A stretch of DNA of 64,000 nt, taken from assembly GCA_009841255.1 (NCBI GenBank), contig VXMD01000077.1, positions 1-64,000 of the forward strand, written 5' to 3'. Of the stretch, positions 1-7,157 are shown in pieces (positions within the stretch are counted from its first letter, which is position 1; each line of letters starts with the position of its first letter). The DNA is from Candidatus Poribacteria bacterium. Its GTDB lineage: Bacteria > Poribacteria > WGA-4E > WGA-3G. Under the pieces are notes generated by a model that saw only the letters and a program-made list of their open reading frames with translations, was not told the origin of the DNA and made no database searches. The translations under genes and the position numbers were made by a program.

Positions 1-109
1 GACCTCTATTGATGAAATTCTAAAAGTGTATCATTAATTACGGGCTTTACTATAATAAAAGATTCTAACGGATTGTATCGCAGCACATCAGATGGAAAAG
101 GGGACAAGC

Positions 110-856
110 ATGGTTACACGAAAAGACATTCAAGCGACATGTGATGACATCGTGCGCGAATTCGCCCCGCTACAGGTAGTTCTCTTTGGCTCTCACGCTT
201 ATGGGACACCCAGGGAATACTCGGATGTTGATCTGCTGGTGGTGATGGCAATACCGAAATCAGAAACCCGTCGCAAGGAACTGGAGATCCGCGAACGGAT
301 TTCACATCGCTTTCGTATGGACTTGATGGTGCGATCGCCCGAAGATATTGCGTATCGACTCTCGTATAACGACTGGTTTCTTCGCGAGATTACTGAAAAA
401 GGTGAAGTGCTTTATGAATCTGCTAACTTCTTCCTGAAACCGCCAAAAAAGGAGCAGTGTGCTGTGAATCCATTGGTGTTAGAGTGGATGCAGAAAGCTG
501 AAGGTGATTATGCTGTGGCACAGCAAGTTCTACAAGGACAGAATCCTGTACACGATGTTATCTGCTTCCTGACTCAGCAGTGTGTTGAGAAGTATCTAAA
601 GGCATGGCTCCAAGAGGCGAACATCCCTTTTCCAAGAACGCATGACTTACAGGAACTGTTGGGACTGATAACCTCTACTGTTCCGAGTTGGCGCGTTTGG
701 CACACTGACTTTTCAATCCTCTCTGAACATGCGGTTGATCCTCGCTATCCCGGAAAATTCGCAACTGCGGATGACACAGCGCACGCGATGCACATCTGTG
801 ATAAAGTTCGGCGTGCTGTTCGCGAGTCGTTGAAACTCCCGCTTGACTCCTCCTAA
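110..856 (+). CDS. Nucleotidyltransferase (MNT)-HEPN fusion protein
   Basis: The N-terminal third is a minimal nucleotidyltransferase domain: LFGSHAYG is followed by the acidic pair DVDLLV. The C-terminal half, after a linker at about residue 120, resembles a HEPN domain, with the EKYLKAWL helix and then PRTHDL. Separate HEPN and MNT genes often form toxin-antitoxin pairs, the MNT partner modifying the HEPN RNase. Here both lie in one chain, so self-control or a tRNA-modifying role is possible. An ATG at 92 is in frame, but the purine-rich AAAAGGGG just before the ATG at 110 favours the latter. The gene stands alone, upstream of a TnpB element. Family call is firm; biological role is inference. 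Confidence 0.8.
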   Translation: MVTRKDIQATCDDIVREFAPLQVVLFGSHAYGTPREYSDVDLLVVMAIPKSETRRKELEIRERISHRFRMDLMVRSPEDIAYRLSYNDWFLREITEKGEVLYESANFFLKPPKKEQCAVNPLVLEWMQKAEGDYAVAQQVLQGQNPVHDVICFLTQQCVEKYLKAWLQEANIPFPRTHDLQELLGLITSTVPSWRVWHTDFSILSEHAVDPRYPGKFATADDTAHAMHICDKVRRAVRESLKLPLDSS

Positions 857-1119
857 CTCCAGACGACTTTTCTGACCTAAGTGCTACTGACAAAATTTTA
901 GGCATCTGGAGACCACTTTTCACTGAAGTCCGTTGGGGATCCACAAGGTTTTGTAGCCTATCCTGTTAGGTTGAGCACTTTATGCACAAACTCACAGTTT
1001 ATGCTACAAGATCCTTTTTCAAATTCATCTAAAATACGGACTGGAGACCCCTACCTTTAGGTAGTGGGAGGAAAGTCCGCTCTCGTGTGTAAGGCCACAG
1101 CGTTTTTTGAAAAAAACAC

Positions 1120-1148
1120 TTGACAAAATTAATAAATTGTGATTTAAT
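1120..1148 (+). promoter_or_regulatory. Sigma70-type promoter of tnpB copy 1
   Basis: TTGACA at 1120-1125, a 17-bp spacer, then TTTAAT at 1143-1148. The predicted start of transcription coincides with the 5' strand of stem P1 of the leader RNA. Confidence 0.7.
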
Positions 1149-1152
1149 AGAT

Positions 1153-1234
1153 GTATCACGTTGGCAGACATTTCGAGCATTGTCGCTTGACAATGTGTCT
1201 GCCACCCACTCGAAAGGGGTTAAAGGCGTGATAC
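1153..1234 (+). ncRNA. Pseudoknotted tnpB leader RNA, copy 1
   Basis: P1 pairs GTATCACG (1153-1160) with CGTGATAC (1227-1234). P2 pairs GGCAGACA (1163-1170) with TGTCTGCC (1196-1203). P3 pairs CATTGTC (1178-1184) with GACAATG (1189-1195) around a GCTT loop. The 7-nt bulge TTTCGAG (1171-1177) pairs with CTCGAAA (1209-1215), forming a pseudoknot. The purine-rich GGGGTTAAAGG between the pseudoknot and P1 is conserved in copies 3 and 4. The tnpB ATG follows 10 nt after P1. Pairing is seen directly; the role (translational control, RNP component or ssDNA signal) is unknown. Confidence 0.8.
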
Positions 1235-1244
1235 GTGAAACTCC

Positions 1245-2396
1245 ATGAGGAAACGAAAAAAGAAAAAGAATCGCAGAACATACAAGTTCCAACTGCGCGA
1301 ACACCCCAAGAATGTGCGTCTCGGGAATATGCTTGACGACCTTGCGGATGTCCATAACCACTTTCTTGCGTTGGAAAAGCGATATTACCGTAGATACGGG
1401 AAATATGCGGGGCGTTTTCGCCTGCAACCGCACTTGACGAAGTTGCTCGAACGCACGAAGCAACACTGGGCATGGATACCGAGGGATACGCTTGACGCAG
1501 TGATTATCCGTATCCATGTCACTTATGAACGATTCTTTGATGGACTCGGCGGACTTCCAAAGTTCAAGCGTAAAGATCGCTATCGTTCTGCGAAGTTCCC
1601 ATCGGCGTATCTCCTTGAAGAAGGACGTGTCCGGCTTTCTTTCAAAGCGTGGGACGACCGTCAGCACCGCTTGAAGTTCAACAAACGCTGGTTCTCTTTT
1701 CACCAACACCGCGACTATGAGGGTAAAGTTTGCTATATCCAAATCCTTCGCGATCGTGTTGGAACCTATTGGCTTTACGTGATTACAGATGCTTCCACAA
1801 CCGAACCTTGTTCTGCTACAGGTGAGAGCGTAGGAATAGACTTCGGTATGGAGACCTATTTGACATTTAGCACCGGTGAAAAGAAACACTCGCCACAATT
1901 TTTCAAACACGCCTTGAAAGAACTTCGAACACTCAACAAATCTATCAGCCGAAAGGTAAAAGGTTCTCACAATTGGTGGCGGTGTGTCCGAGAACTTGCG
2001 CGGTTGTATCGGCATATAACGAACCAACGCAAGGACTGGCACTACAAGGTTGCGACCGACCTGTGCAAAAGGTTTGATACGATCGTGACCGAGACGCTGA
2101 ACCTTTCGGGCATGAAACGGCTTTGGGGACGGAAAGTCTCCGATCTTGCCTTCGGTCAGTTTGTTGAGATATTGAAGTATAAGTGTCAAAAACATGGGCG
2201 TCACTTGCTCCAAGTCGGTCAATGGACCCCGTCAACGAAACCGTGTAGCGACTGCGGACATACAAACGAAAATCTTTCTCTTTCCGATAGGCAGTGGACA
2301 TGCCCCGAATGTGGCTCTCACCACGACCGAGACATCAACGCTGCGATAAACATCTTGAGGGAAACCGCCTTGGGTCCCTCTGTGGAGCAGACGTAA
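1245..2396 (+). CDS. tnpB: TnpB RNA-guided nuclease, copy 1
   Basis: IS605 OrfB/TnpB of 383 aa. The RuvC residues appear intact: Asp in GIDFGMET (about residue 196), Glu in VTETLNLSG (about 282) and Asp in DRDINAAIN (about 361). A CxxC-CxxC zinc ribbon (CSDCG, CPECG) lies between the last two. TnpB proteins cut DNA next to a TAM using an omega RNA from the 3' end of their own element. An in-frame TGA at 1236-1238 blocks any longer start, so ATG 1245 is the start. There is no well-spaced Shine-Dalgarno; the nearest AAAGG is 18 nt upstream, inside the leader RNA. Closely related to copies 3 and 4. Confidence 0.92.
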   Translation: MRKRKKKKNRRTYKFQLREHPKNVRLGNMLDDLADVHNHFLALEKRYYRRYGKYAGRFRLQPHLTKLLERTKQHWAWIPRDTLDAVIIRIHVTYERFFDGLGGLPKFKRKDRYRSAKFPSAYLLEEGRVRLSFKAWDDRQHRLKFNKRWFSFHQHRDYEGKVCYIQILRDRVGTYWLYVITDASTTEPCSATGESVGIDFGMETYLTFSTGEKKHSPQFFKHALKELRTLNKSISRKVKGSHNWWRCVRELARLYRHITNQRKDWHYKVATDLCKRFDTIVTETLNLSGMKRLWGRKVSDLAFGQFVEILKYKCQKHGRHLLQVGQWTPSTKPCSDCGHTNENLSLSDRQWTCPECGSHHDRDINAAINILRETALGPSVEQT

Positions 2397-2466
2397 GACC
2401 TTCTACAGAAGGCTGACTGCTACGAAGCACAGGTTTCCCCACGCTTTAGCGTGTGGGTGCCTTGAC
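2367..2466 (+). ncRNA. Predicted omega RNA 3' scaffold of copy 1
   Basis: The last codons of tnpB and the right end are almost identical to copy 4, with a hairpin CCTTC-TACA-GAAGG (2399-2412). In copy 4 the loop changes to CTCG while the stem is kept. The terminal hairpin CACGC-TTTA-GCGTG sits inside CCC/GGG at 2438-2457. By analogy with ISDra2 the guide would be the flanking bases just after position 2466. Boundaries are inferred. Confidence 0.5.
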
Positions 2467-2488
2467 TTTACTTGCAAGGGGCAACAAT

Positions 2489-4033
2489 ATGAAGCGATTA
2501 ACCCTATTTCTCATAAGTTTCCTATTACTTTCCACACAACCCATTGTGCATGCCGAGGTTACGTTGCCAAGTGTCATCGGCAGTAACATGGTATTGCAAC
2601 GCGACATACGCAGTCCTATCTGGGGCTGGGCATCCCCAGGCGAGGAAATCACAATAACCCTCAGTGCCAGAGACGAGAATGCCGAACCACTCTTCTCAAC
2701 CACTGTGATGGTCTCCGACGCAGAAGGCAACTGGCGAACTAAACTTCCCGCAATGCAAGCCGGGGGTCCCTATACCCTTCGTGTTGCTGGAAATAATACC
2801 CTTGAATTGACAAACATCCTTTTCGGAGAAGTGTGGGTCTGTTCTGGACAGTCGAATATGGAATGGTCGGTACGTGCCTCAAAAGACAGTGATGCAGAAA
2901 TCGCTACGGCGGACTATCCAAAGATCCGACTCTTTGACATCCCGCACAGGCCATCCGGGCTGCTTCAGTGGGATGTCGAAGCCGTCTGGCATGAAACCAC
3001 CCCAAAAACAATCGAGAATTTCTCCGCTGTTGCGTACTATTTCGGGAGAAAGCTCCACAAAAACCTCGATGTCCCGATTGGATTAATCAGTACCAATTGG
3101 GGCGGCACCCGAATTGAACCGTGGACGCCACCTGCCGGTTTCGCTAGCGTTCCTGCCCTTGAATCCATATCCAAAGAGATTCAAGAAGCAGATGCGAACT
3201 ATCGCGAGCAACTCCCACAAAAGATGAAGGAGATTGAAACGTGGATAGCGGAAACGCGGGAGGCGTTAGAAACCGATGCCCGCCTTACGCAGATACCCGA
3301 AAATAGACACGCTCTGAGACATCACGCCAGACCCACTGGACTCTACAACGGCATGGTGCATCCGATTGTCCCTTACGCTATCCGTGGGGCAATCTGGTAC
3401 CAAGGCGAGTCGAATCTCCAAGACGGAATGCTCTACCACGAAAAGATGAAGGCGCTCATCAACGGGTGGCGCCAGGTCTGGGGACAGGGAGATTTCCCCT
3501 TCTACTTCGTGCAACTCGCCCCGTTTAACTACGGTTGGGGAGCGAGTCCATTTTCTCTACCAGCGATTTGGGAAGCACAGGCTGCGACGTTATCCGTACC
3601 GCATACCGGTATGGCTGTGACAACGGATGTCGGTAACCTCAAAGACATCCACCCTCAAAACAAGCAGGAGGTTGGCAGACGGTTAGCACTATGGGCACTT
3701 GCGAAAACCTACGGCAGAGAGGATGTAACCTATTCCGGTCCGCTTTACAAGTCGATGGCAGTAGAAGGAAACACAATCCGACTGAATTTTGACTTTGTTG
3801 GGAGTGGCTTGATAGCGAGAGACGGGGGACCACTTACATGGTTTGAAATCGCAGGTGAAAACAAACAATTCGTCGAAGCCAAAGCAATTCTTGATGGCGA
3901 TACAATCCTCGTTTCCAGCGATGCTGTTAAAAATCCGGTCGCTGTTCGATTCGGATGGCATCAGAGTGCGGAACCGAATCTGGTCAACAAGGAAGGGTTA
4001 CCTGCATCACCGTTTCGCACACATCCGTGGTAA
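2489..4033 (+). CDS. Sialate O-acetylesterase-like SGNH hydrolase, secreted
   Basis: A 514-aa protein with an N-terminal signal peptide (MKRLTLFLISFLLLS, cleavage near VHA-EV). The nucleophile Ser lies in CSGQSNMEW (about residue 120), a second block is GAIWYQGESN, and the catalytic His is in DIHPQNK (about residue 386). This matches the sialic-acid 9-O-acetylesterase family (DUF303/SASA), which deacetylates sugars on complex glycans outside the cytoplasm. The start is ATG 2489 behind AAGGGG; an in-frame ATG at 2453 lies inside the IS right end and would bury the signal peptide. The upstream element may have displaced the native promoter. Confidence 0.85.
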   Translation: MKRLTLFLISFLLLSTQPIVHAEVTLPSVIGSNMVLQRDIRSPIWGWASPGEEITITLSARDENAEPLFSTTVMVSDAEGNWRTKLPAMQAGGPYTLRVAGNNTLELTNILFGEVWVCSGQSNMEWSVRASKDSDAEIATADYPKIRLFDIPHRPSGLLQWDVEAVWHETTPKTIENFSAVAYYFGRKLHKNLDVPIGLISTNWGGTRIEPWTPPAGFASVPALESISKEIQEADANYREQLPQKMKEIETWIAETREALETDARLTQIPENRHALRHHARPTGLYNGMVHPIVPYAIRGAIWYQGESNLQDGMLYHEKMKALINGWRQVWGQGDFPFYFVQLAPFNYGWGASPFSLPAIWEAQAATLSVPHTGMAVTTDVGNLKDIHPQNKQEVGRRLALWALAKTYGREDVTYSGPLYKSMAVEGNTIRLNFDFVGSGLIARDGGPLTWFEIAGENKQFVEAKAILDGDTILVSSDAVKNPVAVRFGWHQSAEPNLVNKEGLPASPFRTHPW

Positions 4034-4040
4034 GGAAGAC

Positions 4041-4121
4041 CAATCAGCCATCAGCAGTCAGGAAAAAGAGGTATTAGCACGCTAATAATATGTCTCTTTA
4101 ACTGATACCTGACGGCTGAAA
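4041..4121. repeat. Period-7 intergenic repeats
   Basis: Two runs of degenerate heptamers: CAGCCAT CAGCAGT CAG near 4045-4062 and ACTGATA CCTGACG GCTGAAA at 4101-4121. The same type recurs at 5335-5425, 7112-7142, 27356-27393, 44418-44470 and 45311-45498. Confidence 0.6.
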
Positions 4122-4183
4122 GGATTTTTTTGGAAAAAATTCGTGCTGATGGCTATTTCAAACGGAGGCTCATAGTTGAAAAA

Positions 4184-5326
4184 ATGAAAATTACAGCGAT
4201 TAAAACCTTTATGGCGCGATTTGGCAATCGACCTCGCGGGCTCATCAAAGTCGAAACAGACGAAGGGCTCTACGGATGGGGTGAAGCCTACTCCACAGGT
4301 CCCGACCTCTCTGTTGAGCCGATTGCTGACTACATCTTCGAGATGATTCAAGGAGACGATCCGAGGCGCATTGAATACATAATGATGAAACTGCATCAGC
4401 AGTTCCGATTCCCGCCCGGCGGTGCTGGGCTTGCTGTCATTTCTGCTGTCGATCATGCGTTATGGGACATCAGTGGAAAAGCGGCGGGTTTACCCGTATA
4501 CATGCTCCTCGGTGGACACGCTCGGGACCGCATCCGCGTCTATCGTGGCATCGGCGGTAGGGATGGCATTGAAGCCGCGGAGCAAGCACACAAACTCCAC
4601 GAAGAGTGGGGGCTCACCGCTTTCAAGACGAGTCCTTACCAACTCGATCCCGACGCAGATCGGTGGGGACGCGTCTGTGATGCCGCCGCGACCTATTTTG
4701 AGCAAATTCGGGACAACACACCCTCGGAATGGGAGTTCGCCTTTGATCCGCACGCCAAAATCTTCGAACCCATTCGCGCACTTCAACTCGCGAACGCCCT
4801 TGCTCCCTACGATCCCTATTTCTATGAGGAACCCCTCCGACCCGAACATATGCCCGCATGGGCACGCCTACGCGCCCAGATGCAAGTACCACTCGCAACA
4901 GGAGAATCCCTTTATACGCGCTTTGAGTTCCTGGATCTTATCGCCGCACAAGGGGCTGACATCATTCAACCCGACATTTGTGTCTGTGGAGGACTGTTGG
5001 AGATGCGAAAGATTGCTGCGATTGCCGAAGCACACTACGTCAGTATCGCACCCCATAATCCGATGGGACCGCTCGCAACAGCAGTAAATGTCCACTTCTC
5101 CGCCGCAACCCCAAATTTCAAAATCCTTGAGTATCTCCTGCCCACCGAGACGGAATGGAATGATTGGGTAGACGAACCCTATCTACCAAAAGACGGTTAT
5201 TTGGAATTACGCGATCGTCCCGGATTGGGTGTAGAGGTCAACGAATCCGCGATTACCGACAATGAATACATCCATTGGCAACGCACCTGTCCCATCCGAC
5301 CCGACGGTTCAACGGGCTACATTTAA
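4184..5326 (+). CDS. Enolase-superfamily sugar-acid dehydratase (mandelate racemase/MLE type)
   Basis: The 380-aa chain shows the capping domain followed by the barrel. The barrel has Lys in FKTSPYQ (about 147), metal ligands in FDPHAK (about 187), YEEPL and ATGES, and a His in APHNPMGP (about 289). The His context resembles D-galactonate dehydratase and related acid-sugar dehydratases, which abstract the proton alpha to the carboxylate. The substrate cannot be fixed from sequence. ATG 4184 begins the conserved MKITAIKTF; the TTG frame further upstream adds non-family residues. GGAGG at 4164 is somewhat distant. It follows the esterase on the same strand and may share its carbohydrate-degrading role. 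Confidence 0.85.
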   Translation: MKITAIKTFMARFGNRPRGLIKVETDEGLYGWGEAYSTGPDLSVEPIADYIFEMIQGDDPRRIEYIMMKLHQQFRFPPGGAGLAVISAVDHALWDISGKAAGLPVYMLLGGHARDRIRVYRGIGGRDGIEAAEQAHKLHEEWGLTAFKTSPYQLDPDADRWGRVCDAAATYFEQIRDNTPSEWEFAFDPHAKIFEPIRALQLANALAPYDPYFYEEPLRPEHMPAWARLRAQMQVPLATGESLYTRFEFLDLIAAQGADIIQPDICVCGGLLEMRKIAAIAEAHYVSIAPHNPMGPLATAVNVHFSAATPNFKILEYLLPTETEWNDWVDEPYLPKDGYLELRDRPGLGVEVNESAITDNEYIHWQRTCPIRPDGSTGYI

Positions 5327-5334
5327 GTGACTTT

Positions 5335-5425
5335 CGGCAGTCGGCACTCAGCGGTCGGAGAGGGAATGTAAAGCAGAAGGTCTCTTCTACTGATTACTGA
5401 CTGCTGACTGCTGATTACTGATAGC
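5335..5425. repeat. Period-7 repeats entering the 3' end of a gene
   Basis: At 5391-5425 the five units TGATTAC TGACTGC TGACTGC TGATTAC TGATAGC are in perfect register. A weaker run lies at 5335-5361. Read on the reverse strand, the strong run encodes the last residues (ISNQQSAVSNQ) of the TrpD-like protein, so the repeat has extended or replaced that gene's end. Confidence 0.7.
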
Positions 5426-6880
5426 TATATACGCCTGTAAATGCTGCAACGCCCTCCCGTCGTCCATTACCGACTGTGCGCGCTTAAGCGCATCTCCGGG
5501 GTCTGGACAAATCCCCAACAGATAATCTACCATCGCCGTGTTTAGGAGAATCCTGTCGTAGATATGCCCTTTTTCACCCGATAGTGCCGCCACCCCAGCT
5601 TCCGCAAATGCCTCCGCACTGACAACCGCTGGACGTGGACTTCTCGTGTAGTCAAATCCATAAATCTCCGGATCTATATCCAACGCGAAATCTTCACGAG
5701 TACCCTTTATACGGCGGAAACCTTGAGAGTAGTTAATTGCCATTCTATCGCTCGTAGAAGGCTTCCCGAGTCGAAGTGCGTAATGGCTTGTCCCTTCCTC
5801 TCCCTTCACGGCGACCGCGGCATCGAATCCGCGCTCCCACGCCAATTGGAGAAGTGGTTTCTCGTAACCGATGTGATAATAGCCGAGCACCATGTAGTTT
5901 GCCTCTCGCGCCGAAAAAAACTGTTGCGCCTTCTCAGTCGCTGCCCAAGGCGGACGTTTCTTTATATGCACCCGCAGTTCACGCAGGTTATAGGCGGCGG
6001 GACAATACTCGCGCTGACTGATATACCCGAAACCCACCGATGCGTCTGTAATCAGTGAAGCCGTCTGAGCAAGCGACAGGTGCGTGTTCGCGCCGAGTGC
6101 CTTCAAGAGAGTCTCCTCTGTCACGCCGTTCTTTGGGGGCATTGCATCTACACTGTGGAGAAGTGATGCTTCGCCGAGTGCAGCACGCACCGCCGCGACG
6201 AACAGTGTCGGACGAAAGTAACGCGTTGCGCCGTCGTAAGGCTGCCCAAAATGCGTTAACCTCGCAACATCGATGGGTTGGACCTCTTCAGGTCCGAAGA
6301 ACGCGTCAAGATAACCTCGCACCTCCTGATAGGTTTCACGGTTCATTCTTTGTCCGATAAGCGCAGCCCCTTTGAAGGCAGGTTTCACCTCGTCGCTGAG
6401 GATGGCTTTACACATCTCACGGGTTTCGATATAACTTAAATGTTTTGCCCGTAGAATCTTTTCTAACGCCTTCACAACGATCGCCTCTCTCGGATTCGCT
6501 GCTACGTAGCCGTGCTCAGGGTTCATGAGGTATTGAATTTCCGAGGGCAGTTGTTCTGTAAGTGCTGAATTGTATTTACGAAATGCCGCTTTTTCAGCGG
6601 GACTCCACTGTGTTGTTTTTGGGAAATAGGCGCGGAGCGTCATCGCCGCAAAGAACGCACCCATTTGTGCCGCTGAAGCTGCCTCCGATTCTGGAAGTTC
6701 ACCCCTCAGGGATTTCAGAAGCGTTTCAAGAAGTGGTTCCGGTTGCGGGAAATCCGAAGCGTTTATACCTAACGGGCGCGTCTGGTGCGGTCCCGTGCAA
6801 ACTCGCGCTTGCGCCTCAAGCAGATCCTCGTTCGGACCCGGGTATACCGGTATATATGCGTGAGAATCAAAATTCGCCAT
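5387..6880 (-). CDS. TrpD-like glycosyltransferase family 3 protein
   Basis: A 497-aa protein related to anthranilate phosphoribosyltransferase. A helical N-terminal domain (AFKGAALIGQRMNRETYQEV) precedes the family region with GQPYDGATR, MPPKNGVTEE and VGFGYISQ. TrpD proper transfers phosphoribose to anthranilate; this chain is longer and the glycine-rich PRPP-binding block is not clearly recognisable, so it is better called TrpD-like than trpD. No other tryptophan gene is nearby. The start at 6880 has GGAGG ten bases upstream and begins MANFDSHAY; an upstream ATG at 7006 is less likely. The C-terminal ISNQQSAVSNQ is repeat-derived. Confidence 0.6.
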   Translation of the reverse strand: MANFDSHAYIPVYPGPNEDLLEAQARVCTGPHQTRPLGINASDFPQPEPLLETLLKSLRGELPESEAASAAQMGAFFAAMTLRAYFPKTTQWSPAEKAAFRKYNSALTEQLPSEIQYLMNPEHGYVAANPREAIVVKALEKILRAKHLSYIETREMCKAILSDEVKPAFKGAALIGQRMNRETYQEVRGYLDAFFGPEEVQPIDVARLTHFGQPYDGATRYFRPTLFVAAVRAALGEASLLHSVDAMPPKNGVTEETLLKALGANTHLSLAQTASLITDASVGFGYISQREYCPAAYNLRELRVHIKKRPPWAATEKAQQFFSAREANYMVLGYYHIGYEKPLLQLAWERGFDAAVAVKGEEGTSHYALRLGKPSTSDRMAINYSQGFRRIKGTREDFALDIDPEIYGFDYTRSPRPAVVSAEAFAEAGVAALSGEKGHIYDRILLNTAMVDYLLGICPDPGDALKRAQSVMDDGRALQHLQAYIAISNQQSAVSNQ

Positions 6881-7011
6881 TTTACGATGTCCTCCGAGAA
6901 TGGTTCTGACTATATTTGGGTGGTGCAAGATATTACTGAGAGCGGTGGTTCTATTATACTGCATATTGACGTTTAAAACAAATTTGCTCATCCACCGACT
7001 CAGCAAGAAAC

Positions 7012-7040
7012 TTGACGAGAAGCAGGAAAGAAGGTATAAT
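7012..7040 (+). promoter_or_regulatory. Promoter of the hen1-pnkp RNA-repair genes
   Basis: TTGACG at 7012-7017, a 17-bp spacer and a perfect TATAAT at 7035-7040, about 110 bp upstream of hen1. Confidence 0.65.
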
Positions 7041-7157
7041 GTAATGTGAATTCAACATAAGTACGTATGGAATATTTCAAGGTAGGGAAGATTGTTACCG
7101 ACCGCCTCTTAACTGGAAACTGTTAACGGACGACTGACGACTATTCGGCGCATTGTT

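Larger units (their letters stand above)
1029..2466 (+). mobile_element. IS200/IS605-type TnpB-only element, copy 1
   Basis: The boundaries come from comparison with copy 4 (50122-51575): both share sequence from CTAAAATACGG at the left to GGTGCCTTGAC at the right, and diverge outside. The left end has a stem CGGACT/AGTCCG (1037-1042 and 1074-1079) enclosing a CTACC-TTTA-GGTAG hairpin. The right end has a hairpin with the same TTTA loop at 2438-2457, as expected of IS605-family ends. No tnpA is present, so movement would need a transposase in trans. The flank TTCAT at 1024-1028 could be the target and TAM sequence (TTTAT in copy 4). Confidence 0.8.

Noticed and set aside
1066-1080. GGGAGGAAAGTCCGC, similar to the conserved start of RNase P RNA (also at 50159)
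   Set aside because: It is the 3' arm of the TnpB left-end hairpin, occurs twice, and no RNase P body follows.
1029-2222. Long reverse-strand ORF of 397 codons
   Set aside because: Shadow of tnpB copy 1; similar shadows lie opposite copies 3 and 4 and have no family features.
2453-2488. Upstream start for the sialate O-acetylesterase
   Set aside because: It would translate the TnpB right-end hairpin and place 12 residues before the signal peptide.
5391-5425. Possible CRISPR array or minisatellite
   Set aside because: Units are only 7 bases with no spacers; consistent with the period-7 intergenic repeat.
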